Counted from the first letter of the stretch, positions 1 through 4,971 are shown. The stretch is DNA of 5,063 nucleotides from an uncultured Clostridia bacterium (GCA_934615235.1 CAKTTL010000155.1:1-5063), one strand, 5' to 3'. A program made the numbers and translations. Notes: generated by a model not told the origin, from the letters alone.

Positions 1-151
1 GCGATTTTCCCAGGACAGAGCCCCTAACGTAACCCCGAACCCATGCGCCGCAGCGCACAGAAGAAGCGCGCAATGTTCGCGCGGAGCGCGGACGAGCTGG
101 CAGGGCTGCATGGAGCGGCAAGCGGGAGGTCCAGGAACCTCAGGTTCCTGG
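1..151 (-). repeat. Repeat unit A, minus-strand copy with palindrome
   Basis: This is a copy of the ~150 bp structured repeat, in minus-strand sense. Reading from 151 down, it starts with a palindrome at 131-151 that is perfect except for its central base (141). It then runs through a core shared with units D and E, the GTGCGCTGCGGCGCAT hairpin (about 42-57), the invariant GGTTACGTTAGGGG, and a decayed GGGGC hairpin (about 12-26). Bases 1-12 match the end of element X at 308-319, so this unit probably carries its own X-type arm beyond the left edge. The ORFs crossing it run over palindromes and repeat boundaries and look spurious. The repeat relationship is seen directly; its function is unknown. 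Confidence 0.8.
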
Positions 152-157
152 CGGGGT

Positions 158-319
158 TGGGAAAACCACGGCAAGCGACGCGCCTGAGCGGCGCAACATT
201 TTTTGCGCAAGGCCAAGAGACAAGGCGAAGGCTTACTGGAGGTACGTCAAGCCGCAGTCGACAACACATTGCGCAAAAAGGCAAGCCGAGCGGGCGTGGA
301 GGTTGCCGCGATTTTCCCA
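158..319. repeat. Element X: 162 bp concentric inverted-repeat arm
   Basis: Its ends are 17-bp inverted repeats (158-174 and 303-319) matching at 15 of 17 positions. In minus-strand RNA the two mismatches become G-U pairs. A second inverted repeat, TTTTTGCGCAA at 200-210 against 269-279, has nearly the same centre (239.5 against 238.5). A weak ACGC/GCGT-type pairing lies between them, and GGCTT (230-234) can pair with AAGCC (249-253) near the tip. The segment can therefore fold into one long imperfect hairpin. It lies between unit B and the palindrome of unit A, in the slot where units D and E have only a few bases. It could be a MITE-like insertion or a built-in helical arm. No transposase or clear target-site duplication is visible. 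Confidence 0.6.
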
Positions 320-390
320 GGACAGAGCCCCTAACGTAACCCCGAACCCATGCGCCGCAGCGCACAGAAGAAGCGCGGACGAGCCGACAG
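308..390 (-). repeat. Repeat unit B, minus-strand partial copy
   Basis: Bases 308-377 are identical to 1-70, a perfect 70 bp direct repeat. The copy then lacks the 20 bp found at 71-90 of unit A. That missing segment is flanked in A by GCGCG direct repeats (66-70 and 86-90), so the loss looks like slippage or microhomology deletion. Similarity continues weakly through GACGAGC to about 390 and then fades, so the palindrome-bearing start of the unit is missing. Its 3' end in unit sense runs directly into element X. Confidence 0.75.
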
Positions 391-536
391 TGTAACAGGA
401 GATTGAGTCAAACCCCGGCATGAACATGAAGGGGACTTTGCTCGCAGCCGTACCTTGCGTCTCGCAGTTTTTCTCACGCGTCGGCAAGCCGGCACGGCTA
501 TCGTTATAATTCCAACAAATCAGAAAAGCAGGATTC
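391..536. other. Spacer between oppositely oriented repeat units
   Basis: This 146 bp stretch separates minus-strand unit B from plus-strand unit C. It shows no similarity to the repeat unit. It holds a 29-codon ATG frame (420-509) without a suitably spaced ribosome site, a small AGCAG/CTGCT hairpin (527-540), and a TATAAT at 505-510. I see no gene here. Repeats on either side point away from it, so it is the axis of an imperfect inverted arrangement. Confidence 0.5.
481..510 (+). promoter_or_regulatory. Weak candidate sigma-A promoter reading into units C-E
   Basis: A perfect -10 box TATAAT (505-510) is preceded by TCGGCA (481-486, four of six matches to TTGACA) with an 18 bp spacer. It would start transcription near 517 and read through units C, D and E, then antisense into the end of cysS. 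The -35 is poor and no gene lies downstream, so this could be chance in an AT-richer patch. Confidence 0.25.
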
Positions 537-622
537 TGCTCCATGCCGCGCGTACATTGCACGCTTTTTTATGCGCTGCGGCGCGTGGGTTCCGGGTTAC
601 GTTAGGGGCTCTGCCCTGGGGT
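537..622 (+). repeat. Repeat unit C, plus-strand copy with internal deletion
   Basis: This is a plus-strand copy of the repeat. It shares GCTCCATGCCGC, then ACATTGC, the ATGCGCTGCGGCGCGT hairpin, GGTTACGTTAGGGG and GGGGCTCTGCCC with units D and E. Against D it lacks about 24 bp between CCATGCCGC and the GCG-ACATTGC segment, and the upstream palindrome is absent. Its 3' end passes straight into element Y at the same point where unit B passes into element X. Confidence 0.7.
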
Positions 623-755
623 TCATCTGAAAAAGGAAGAGGCGACAGCGCGAGCGGATTTTTCGTCAGTTCAAGGAGGGAAATCGAGATTTTCCGACGC
701 AGAAATGGCGGAAAAGCCGCCAAGATGGAGTCTCAGGGAATTTTTCAGATACCCC
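618..755. repeat. Element Y: inverted-repeat-bounded arm
   Basis: The perfect 10-bp inverted repeat ATCTGAAAAA (625-634) / TTTTTCAGAT (741-750) bounds a 126 bp segment. Outside it GGGGT (618-622) can pair with ACCCC (751-755), leaving a two-base bulge at 623-624. Near the centre, 678-684 can pair with 689-695 around a CGAG loop. A partial pairing of 658-667 with 696-706 supports an elongated fold, and 707-711/717-721 (GGCGG/CCGCC) can form a side hairpin. Short open frames cross the segment but are continuous with repeat DNA on both sides. It is either a MITE-like element or an extended arm of unit C. Confidence 0.5.
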
Positions 756-766
756 CTAAGCCCCCG

Positions 767-915
767 CCAGGAACCTGAGGTTCCTGCACTTTCCACTTGC
801 CGCTCCATGCCGCCTTGCCAGCTCGTCCGCGCTTTGCGCGAACATTGCGCGCTTCTTTTATGCGCTGCGGCGCGTGGGCTAGGGTTACGTTAGGGGCTCT
901 GCCCCTATAACCCCG
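767..915 (+). repeat. Repeat unit D, full-length plus-strand copy
   Basis: This is a complete unit. The palindrome CAGGAACCTGAGGTTCCTG (768-786) is perfect apart from its centre. The core at 787-890 contains a GCGCG/CGCGC stem (837-853) and a four-base-loop hairpin (859-874). TAGGGGC/GCCCCTA follows with a TCT loop (891-907). The next palindrome begins at 916, so the centre-to-centre period to unit E is 149 bp. It matches unit E at all but 8 of 112 positions (785-896 against 934-1045). Confidence 0.85.
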
Positions 916-1067
916 GCAGGGAACTGAGTTCCCTGCACCTTCCACCTGCCGCTCCATGCCGCCTTATCAGCTCGTCCGCGCTCCGCGCGAACATTGCGCG
1001 CTTCTTTTATGCGCTGCGGCGCATGGGCTAAGGTTACGTTAGGGGGCGCCGCCCCCTAAAACCCCTG
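916..1067 (+). repeat. Repeat unit E, full-length plus-strand copy
   Basis: This is a complete unit with the palindrome CAGGGAACTGAGTTCCCTG (917-935, extendable one base each side), the conserved core (936-1038) and an enlarged hairpin. That hairpin is TTAGGGGGC (1039-1047) paired perfectly with GCCCCCTAA (1051-1059) around GCC. The stem is longer than in unit D, with one extra G-C pair, and its loop differs, yet pairing is complete. The period to the next palindrome is 152 bp. Confidence 0.85.
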
Positions 1068-1098
1068 CCAGGGAACTGAGTTCCCTGGACCTTCCACT
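1068..1098 (+). repeat. Truncated unit F: last palindrome, 3' of cysS
   Basis: A palindrome that is perfect except for its centre (1068-1088) is followed by ten bases of unit sequence (GACCTTCCACTT-like). It then stops, 28 bp from the cysS stop codon. In cysS mRNA this would form a 10-bp hairpin about 40 nt after the stop, followed by CAGGGGUUUU and a second 9-bp hairpin (1059 to 1039). The array edge may therefore serve as the cysS 3' end. The U-tract is short and displaced from the stem, so a standard intrinsic terminator is not shown. Confidence 0.55.
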
Positions 1099-1125
1099 TA
1101 GGCTACGCCTTTCCCCTTTCCCTTC

Positions 1126-2526
1126 CTAAATCTGCCTTACCTTCTGTCCCTGCGCCGTATCCTCAACCACATATCCCATTTCCTTCAACTGCTCCCGGAT
1201 CCGGTCGCTTTCCTTCCAGTTCTTCTCTTTCCTCGCCTGCGCACGCGCTTCTACCAACGCGTCCACTTCTGCATTCTTCTCTTCTTCCTTCTCTTTCACC
1301 AGACCCAGCACGCCCGTCATTTCCTTAAACGTCGCGATTACCGCTTCTACCGCTTCCTTCGCGCAGCCCGGCTTCAGCGTCACGTTCGCATGCTTGATCA
1401 GTTCGAAAATCGCGCCGATCGCGTCGGCTGTGTTCAGATCGTCGTCCATCGCATCGTCGAAACGCTTCATGCAGGCCTTCGTATCCTCAACCAGCTGCGC
1501 CTCTTCCGCGTTCATAGCGCGCTCCTGCGCGCCCTGCTTCAAAAACTCAAAATTATCCCGCGCCGTATACATCCGGTCCAGCGCCGCCTTCGCCTGCGCA
1601 ATCTGCTCCTGCGAGAAGTTGAGCGGGCTGCGATACTGCGCCGAAAGCAGGAACATCCGCACCGCTTCCAGATCGTACTTCTCCCGGATATCGCGCACGG
1701 TGAAGAAATTCCCCAGCGATTTGGACATCTTCTGGTTGTCGATGTTCAGGAACCCGTTATGCATCCAGTAGCGCACGAACGTCTTGCCCGTCGCGCCCTC
1801 GCTCTGAGCGATCTCGTTTTCGTGATGCGGGAAGATCAGATCCTGTCCGCCGCCGTGAATGTCGATCGTCTCGCCCAGATACTTCATGCTCATCGCCGAG
1901 CATTCGATATGCCAGCCGGGCCGACCCATGCCCCACGGGGATTCCCACGCCGGTTCGCCGGGCTTCTGCCCCTTCCAGAGCGCGAAATCCATCGGGTCAT
2001 GCTTGATATCGTCCACTTCGATGCGCGCGCCGCTTTCGAGGTCGTCAAGGTTCTGTCCGGAGAGCTTGCCGTACTGGTTGCGGTATTTCTGCGTGTCAAA
2101 ATACACGTCGCCGTTATCGGTGCGATAGGCCAGTCCCTTTTCTTCCAGCCGCTGAATCAGCGCGATAATCTCGGGGATATGCTCCGTCGCGCGGGGATGC
2201 ACCGTCGCCGGACGCACGCCCAGCAGCTTCGCATCCTCAAAATACGCCGCGATATACCGCTCGGCCAGTTCCTTGACGGTAATGCCTTCTTCGTTCGCGC
2301 GGCGGATCATCTTATCGTCGATGTCCGTAAAGTTCTGCACGAACGTCACCTCATAGCCGCGATGCTCCAGATACCGGCGCAGCGTATCAAACACGACGAA
2401 CGGGCGCGCGTTGCCGATGTGGAAATAGTTATACACCGTCGGGCCGCAGACATACATCTTCACCTTGCCCGGCTCGAGCGGCACGAATTCTTCCTTCCTG
2501 CGGGTCATGGTATTGAAAATCTTCAT
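1126..2526 (-). CDS. cysS: Cysteinyl-tRNA synthetase
   Basis: Class I aminoacyl-tRNA synthetase that charges tRNA-Cys with cysteine using ATP in the cytoplasm. The 466-residue product has the usual bacterial length. The HIGH-type motif is HIGN (36-39) after CGPTVYNYF, and KMSKS is at 266-270. The zinc ligands known from the E. coli enzyme are present as C27, C209, H234 and E238 (in FPHHENE). The DALR-type helical anticodon region covers about 310-410, and a charged C-terminal tail ends in VRQI. I start at ATG 2526 (MKIFNTMTRR) because GGGGAG sits 8 nt upstream. The in-frame GTG at 2574 lies inside a hairpin and adds 16 non-family residues. It lies 70 bp after the foldase gene with no good promoter, so co-transcription is likely. 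The family assignment is secure. Confidence 0.97.
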   Translation of the reverse strand: MKIFNTMTRRKEEFVPLEPGKVKMYVCGPTVYNYFHIGNARPFVVFDTLRRYLEHRGYEVTFVQNFTDIDDKMIRRANEEGITVKELAERYIAAYFEDAKLLGVRPATVHPRATEHIPEIIALIQRLEEKGLAYRTDNGDVYFDTQKYRNQYGKLSGQNLDDLESGARIEVDDIKHDPMDFALWKGQKPGEPAWESPWGMGRPGWHIECSAMSMKYLGETIDIHGGGQDLIFPHHENEIAQSEGATGKTFVRYWMHNGFLNIDNQKMSKSLGNFFTVRDIREKYDLEAVRMFLLSAQYRSPLNFSQEQIAQAKAALDRMYTARDNFEFLKQGAQERAMNAEEAQLVEDTKACMKRFDDAMDDDLNTADAIGAIFELIKHANVTLKPGCAKEAVEAVIATFKEMTGVLGLVKEKEEEKNAEVDALVEARAQARKEKNWKESDRIREQLKEMGYVVEDTAQGQKVRQI

Positions 2527-2550
2527 ATGAATCTCTCCCCGGTTTGAATT

Positions 2551-2574
2551 GTGCCCGCCCGAAGGGGCGGGCAC
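2551..2574 (-). promoter_or_regulatory. Strong intergenic hairpin between foldase gene and cysS
   Basis: GTGCCCGCCC and GGGCGGGCAC form a perfect 10-bp stem with a four-base loop (CUUC in the minus-strand transcript). It lies 22 nt after the foldase stop and 24 nt before the cysS ATG. No U-run follows, only AAUUCAAAC, so an intrinsic terminator is unlikely. It could be an mRNA processing or stability element that sets foldase and cysS levels apart, or a 5' structure on a cysS transcript. The stem is seen directly; the role is inferred. Confidence 0.5.
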
Positions 2575-2596
2575 ATAATAAGTATTCTGTGTACGC

Positions 2597-3895
2597 TTAG
2601 AATTTGCTCACGTGCGTCTTGATCTTCGCTTCCTTGATCCACTCTTCGCGGGCGGCGGTGTACGCGTCGTCCTGCTTGGTGGTCAGCAGGTCGCTCTCAA
2701 TGGCCGCGCGAAGCGCGTCATCCAGCTCAACCGCGCCCTCGGTCACGTCGGACGCGTACTGCAGGATGTGGTAGCCGTAGCTGGTCGCGATCAGGTCGGA
2801 CACGTCGCCCACCTTTTCCAGCGCCATCGCGCCCTGCGTGAACGCTTCGACGTAGCCGGTGCTGTCCGCGCAGACGGGGTAGCCGACCTCGACGAGCGTG
2901 CCGGTCGCGGTGTCGCCGTTGTATTCGGCCATCAGCGCGTCAAAGTCCGCGCCCTCGGCCTTGCACAGCGCGAGCACTTCGTCGGCCTTCGCCTGAATCT
3001 GCTCGCGGCCCGCGGCGGCGGCGGCGTCCAGCTGCGCCTGCAGGTCGTCGATCTGCGTCTGATACTCGGCCGATTTGTCCGTGTATTCCTGCTTCGTCGC
3101 GTCGTCCAGTTCACCGCCGTTGGTCAGCTGATAGTCGTACATGTATTTGTAATACGTCGCCATGTACAGCTGGCTGGACAGGTCGTCCACGGTCGTCTGC
3201 ACGTCTTCGGGCAGGGAAATGACAAGGTTCTTGATGTTGCGGTAGCCCGCGGGACGATAGTAAATCGTCGAACCGTTGAGCACGTCGGTGCTGTACTGCG
3301 AGGGCGTCGCGTCGTAGCTCTCCTTCGCCTTGGCCACGCGCGTGTCAAACTCGGCCGCGATCTCTTCGTCCGTCACCGCGGCGTCCTGACCCGCGTAGTC
3401 GCGCAGCTTCTGCTGGATCTTGTCGTTGCGCAGGAAGTACTGGATCATCGCCAGCGTGGTGCCCGCTTCGGCCGCCTTGGCGATCGCGTCTTCCTCGCTC
3501 AGCTCGTACTGCTCCATCATGCCGCTGATCAGCTCGTTGTACTGATCCTGCGCGTCCTGCTCGACGGCGGCTTCTTCTTCCTCCGTCAGCGCGAGGCCAA
3601 GCGCCTCGGCCTTCTGCTCGAGCGCGAGGTTTTCGGTCATCAGCGCCAGCGTCTGCGACTTGATCGACGCGATCGCCGTCTTGTCCGTCCTGTCGAAGGA
3701 ATAGCCGTACTTGTTGTAATAGTATTTGGTCTCCGTCATCATCTGGTTATAGATGCTTTCGGCTTCACCTTTGGTGATCTTCGCGCCGTTCACTTCGGCC
3801 ACGACCTTCGCCGCTTCCTTTGCGGGATCCGTCTGGCAGCCCGTCAGAGACAGCGCCAGCACCAGCATCAGCAAAACCGCAACCCATTTTTTCAT
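2597..3895 (-). CDS. Lipoprotein peptidyl-prolyl isomerase/foldase (SurA-N plus parvulin-like)
   Basis: Likely extracytoplasmic foldase anchored to the outer face of the membrane. Numbering here starts from GTG 3898 (433 residues). A basic start and hydrophobic run (5-17) lead to lipobox LTGC with C21 as lipidation site. VVAEVNGAKITKGEAE (32-47) opens a SurA-N-type helical region to about 200. A parvulin-like strand lies at 218-230, and the remaining parvulin parts at 298-385 (AKADEVL..., DFDALMAEY, GYHILQY). Between them is an insertion of roughly 65-70 residues with a YMATYYKYMYDY patch and a probable coiled coil (266-295). The histidine usual in the first strand (xSHIL) is replaced by KNL, while H377 in GYHI is kept, so catalysis is doubtful. 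AAGGAG lies 8 nt from GTG 3898 and 11 nt from ATG 3895; I chose ATG (MKKW). It has its own promoter. It could be PrsA-like, but the symbol is not secure. Confidence 0.85.
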   Translation of the reverse strand: MKKWVAVLLMLVLALSLTGCQTDPAKEAAKVVAEVNGAKITKGEAESIYNQMMTETKYYYNKYGYSFDRTDKTAIASIKSQTLALMTENLALEQKAEALGLALTEEEEAAVEQDAQDQYNELISGMMEQYELSEEDAIAKAAEAGTTLAMIQYFLRNDKIQQKLRDYAGQDAAVTDEEIAAEFDTRVAKAKESYDATPSQYSTDVLNGSTIYYRPAGYRNIKNLVISLPEDVQTTVDDLSSQLYMATYYKYMYDYQLTNGGELDDATKQEYTDKSAEYQTQIDDLQAQLDAAAAAGREQIQAKADEVLALCKAEGADFDALMAEYNGDTATGTLVEVGYPVCADSTGYVEAFTQGAMALEKVGDVSDLIATSYGYHILQYASDVTEGAVELDDALRAAIESDLLTTKQDDAYTAAREEWIKEAKIKTHVSKF

Positions 3896-3922
3896 CACGA
3901 AACGTACTCCTTTTTTCTATTC

Positions 3923-3936
3923 CGCCGCAAGCGGCG
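3923..3936 (-). other. Small 5'-leader hairpin of the foldase mRNA
   Basis: CGCCGC and GCGGCG are fully complementary; with a workable four-base loop this gives a 5-bp stem. It lies in the 61 bp gap before the foldase gene, downstream of the likely start of transcription near 3952 and upstream of AAAAAAGGAG. No U-run follows, so it does not look like the terminator of the hydrolase gene. Confidence 0.35.
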
Positions 3937-3958
3937 AAATGATTTACCTCAAAGTAAG

Positions 3959-3988
3959 ATTATACCCCGTAACGGCGCAAAAAGTCAA
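3959..3988 (-). promoter_or_regulatory. Sigma-A promoter of the foldase gene, overlapping the upstream stop codon
   Basis: On the minus strand TTGACT (3988-3983) and a perfect TATAAT (3964-3959) are 18 bp apart. This is a five-of-six and six-of-six match to the vegetative sigma-factor consensus. Transcription would start near 3952, giving a leader of about 55 nt before the GGAG-preceded start. The -10 box includes the TAA stop of the hydrolase gene. It gives the foldase, and probably cysS, expression independent of the hydrolase. Confidence 0.75.
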
Positions 3989-4715
3989 TCACGCGCGCAT
4001 AGATATACTCTCGATCCGGCCCGATGGTGCATACATGGCTGGACTTGTCCACCCAGCAGATTTCCCGCACCGGGGACGATACCCCGCGCGTGACGATCTC
4101 CGGCACGCTGCCGTGCACCTGCTCGTCATGGTGCGACTGCACGACCAGAACGGGGCAGGCGATCTTCGACAGATTTTGCCGCGCTTCGCGCTGCAGACGC
4201 GTCATGTCCTCCACCTTGCCGACCGGCGCGGCGGCGTAGCCAATATCGTACTCGTGCAGGAAATCCGCACGGTGCGATCCCTCCGGCCATATCATCCGTT
4301 TCATGACGTGCTTCGCCACGGGCGAAAGATAGTCCTGCGCGTGCAGATACTTCATCGCCGGCGCGAACAGGATCAGACACGCCGGCTCGAACTCCTCCGC
4401 CATCAGACAGGAAAGCACGCCGCCCATCGAAAGCCCCGCGACCGAGACGCGCCTGTACTTCGCCGCCAGCTCCCGATACGCCGCTCGGCATGCTTCGCGC
4501 CATTCCCTGTCGTTTGAGCGCTCCATTTCCTCAATCGTCCTGCCGTGCCCCGGCAGCAGAATTCCCTTCGCCGTGAACCCCGCTCCGTTTATCGCCTCGC
4601 CAACCGTCCGCATGTGCGCAGGCGAGCCCGTGAACCCGTGAATCAGCAGCACCGCGTCCTCTCCGCCTTCCAGCAGAAAAGGCTGCGCGTTCGGATGTGC
4701 AAAATTCTCCGACAT
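3960..4715 (-). CDS. Alpha/beta-hydrolase carboxylesterase (Est30/YvaK-like)
   Basis: Predicted cytosolic esterase acting on short-chain carboxylic esters, of the compact family that includes Geobacillus Est30 and Bacillus YvaK. The 251-residue length fits. Visible parts in order are LLIHGFTGSP (23-32, oxyanion-hole region), LPGHG (54-58), nucleophile elbow GLSMGG with S96, acid D197 in SHHDEQ, and H227 in KSSHVCT. This is a complete catalytic triad with spacing like Est30. A cap region lies at about 120-180. No signal peptide is present. ATG 4715 is preceded by a purine-rich AGGGGG about 7 nt upstream and follows a strong promoter with a leader of only about 20 nt. The substrate cannot be told from sequence; monoacylglycerol lipase-type activity is an alternative. 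Confidence 0.9.
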   Translation of the reverse strand: MSENFAHPNAQPFLLEGGEDAVLLIHGFTGSPAHMRTVGEAINGAGFTAKGILLPGHGRTIEEMERSNDREWREACRAAYRELAAKYRRVSVAGLSMGGVLSCLMAEEFEPACLILFAPAMKYLHAQDYLSPVAKHVMKRMIWPEGSHRADFLHEYDIGYAAAPVGKVEDMTRLQREARQNLSKIACPVLVVQSHHDEQVHGSVPEIVTRGVSSPVREICWVDKSSHVCTIGPDREYIYARVIDFLRRYGV

Positions 4716-4742
4716 ACCAGATCCCCCTCTCTCTTTATAAAG

Positions 4743-4770
4743 ATTATACCATAACGGAAGAGCGAGTCAA
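4743..4770 (-). promoter_or_regulatory. Extended -10 sigma-A promoter of the carboxylesterase gene
   Basis: On the minus strand TTGACT (4770-4765) is followed after 16 bp by TATAAT (4748-4743). The -10 is preceded by TGG, giving the extended form TGGTATAAT. Transcription would begin near 4736, about 20 nt before the ATG at 4715. The -35 and -10 hexamers are the same as those of the foldase promoter downstream. No operator-like repeat overlaps it. Confidence 0.8.
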
Positions 4771-4804
4771 ACGCGGTTTTCCAGGGGAGGGGGAAACGTT
4801 TTTT

Positions 4805-4852
4805 CTTGGGGGAGGGGGATTCTTTCAGAAGAAAGAATCCCCCTCCCCCAAG
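4805..4852. repeat. Perfect 22-bp-stem palindrome
   Basis: Bases 4805-4826 pair perfectly with 4831-4852 around an AGAA tetraloop. The arms are G-rich (CTTGGGGGAGGGGG then ATTCTTTC) and C-rich. Six T's precede it on the plus strand and therefore become A's after it on the minus strand, so it does not fit an intrinsic terminator in either direction. It lies about 70 bp upstream of the hydrolase start of transcription. A related stem in the opposite orientation lies at 5004-5045. Confidence 0.8.
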
Positions 4853-4863
4853 ACCCCCTTCCC
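4839..4863 (-). other. Canonical G-quadruplex motif
   Basis: On the minus strand (4863 to 4839) there are four G-tracts of 3, 5, 5 and 5 with loops AA, TCTT and A. This satisfies the G3+N1-7 rule. Two of the tracts are also one arm of the 4805-4852 palindrome, so the two structures exclude each other. Confidence 0.5.
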
Positions 4864-4877
4864 AAGAAAGCCGCTTT

Positions 4878-4914
4878 GCCGCGTCCGCCCCGCAGAGGGC
4901 GGGGCGGGCGCGGC
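4878..4914. repeat. GC-rich hairpin with 16-bp stem
   Basis: Bases 4878-4893 pair with 4899-4914. The pairing is continuous with one T-G wobble at 4884/4908 and an AGAGG loop. It is the second of four hairpins in the hydrolase upstream region, and no poly-T follows on either strand. Confidence 0.7.
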
Positions 4915-4942
4915 AGGTTCCTCATCTCCGCAGCGTTTCTCC

Positions 4943-4971
4943 GTTCCGGCGCGCTCTCCGCGCGCCGGAAC
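4943..4971. repeat. GC-rich hairpin with 12-bp stem
   Basis: GTTCCGGCGCGC (4943-4954) pairs perfectly with 4960-4971 around a TCTCC loop. It is the third hairpin of the cluster and lies between the inner inverted repeats AAGAAAGC (4864-4871) and GCTTTCTT (4987-4994). Confidence 0.7.

Noticed and set aside
420..509. 29-codon ATG frame on the plus strand in the spacer
   Set aside because: The only AGGAGA upstream is about 17 nt away, too far for a ribosome site, and the peptide has no recognisable feature.
24..957. Several 60-110 codon frames within the repeat region on both strands
   Set aside because: They cross palindromes, repeat boundaries and inverted-repeat arms. The peptides (for example LCAAARG, VTLGALP) merely translate the repeat core in different frames.
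768..1088. CRISPR array
   Set aside because: The repeating unit is about 150 bp with conserved interior and no unique spacers; no cas genes are present.
1390..2547. Long plus-strand open frame over cysS
   Set aside because: It is antisense to a gene with all cysteinyl-tRNA synthetase motifs. The product is Arg/His-rich with no recognisable domain, as expected from the complement of a GC-rich gene.
2527..2574. N-terminal extension of cysS from GTG 2574
   Set aside because: The 16 extra codons lie in the intergenic hairpin and leader, while ATG 2526 has a well-spaced GGGGAG and matches the family start.
2575..2580. TATTAT as a -10 box for cysS
   Set aside because: No acceptable -35 lies 16-18 bp upstream, and transcription would start inside the hairpin.
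2612..4093. 493-codon plus-strand open frame over the foldase gene
   Set aside because: It mirrors the foldase codons in reverse, gives a low-complexity Arg/Val/Leu-rich product and runs on into antisense of the hydrolase.
3753..4517. Plus-strand open frame over the hydrolase
   Set aside because: It is antisense to a gene with a complete catalytic triad and spans the intergenic promoter, and the product has no family features.
4776..4804. Plus-strand terminator-like hairpin GTTTTCC/GGGGAAAC followed by T6
   Set aside because: The stem is only seven pairs with a wobble and an 8-base loop, and there is no plus-strand gene to terminate.
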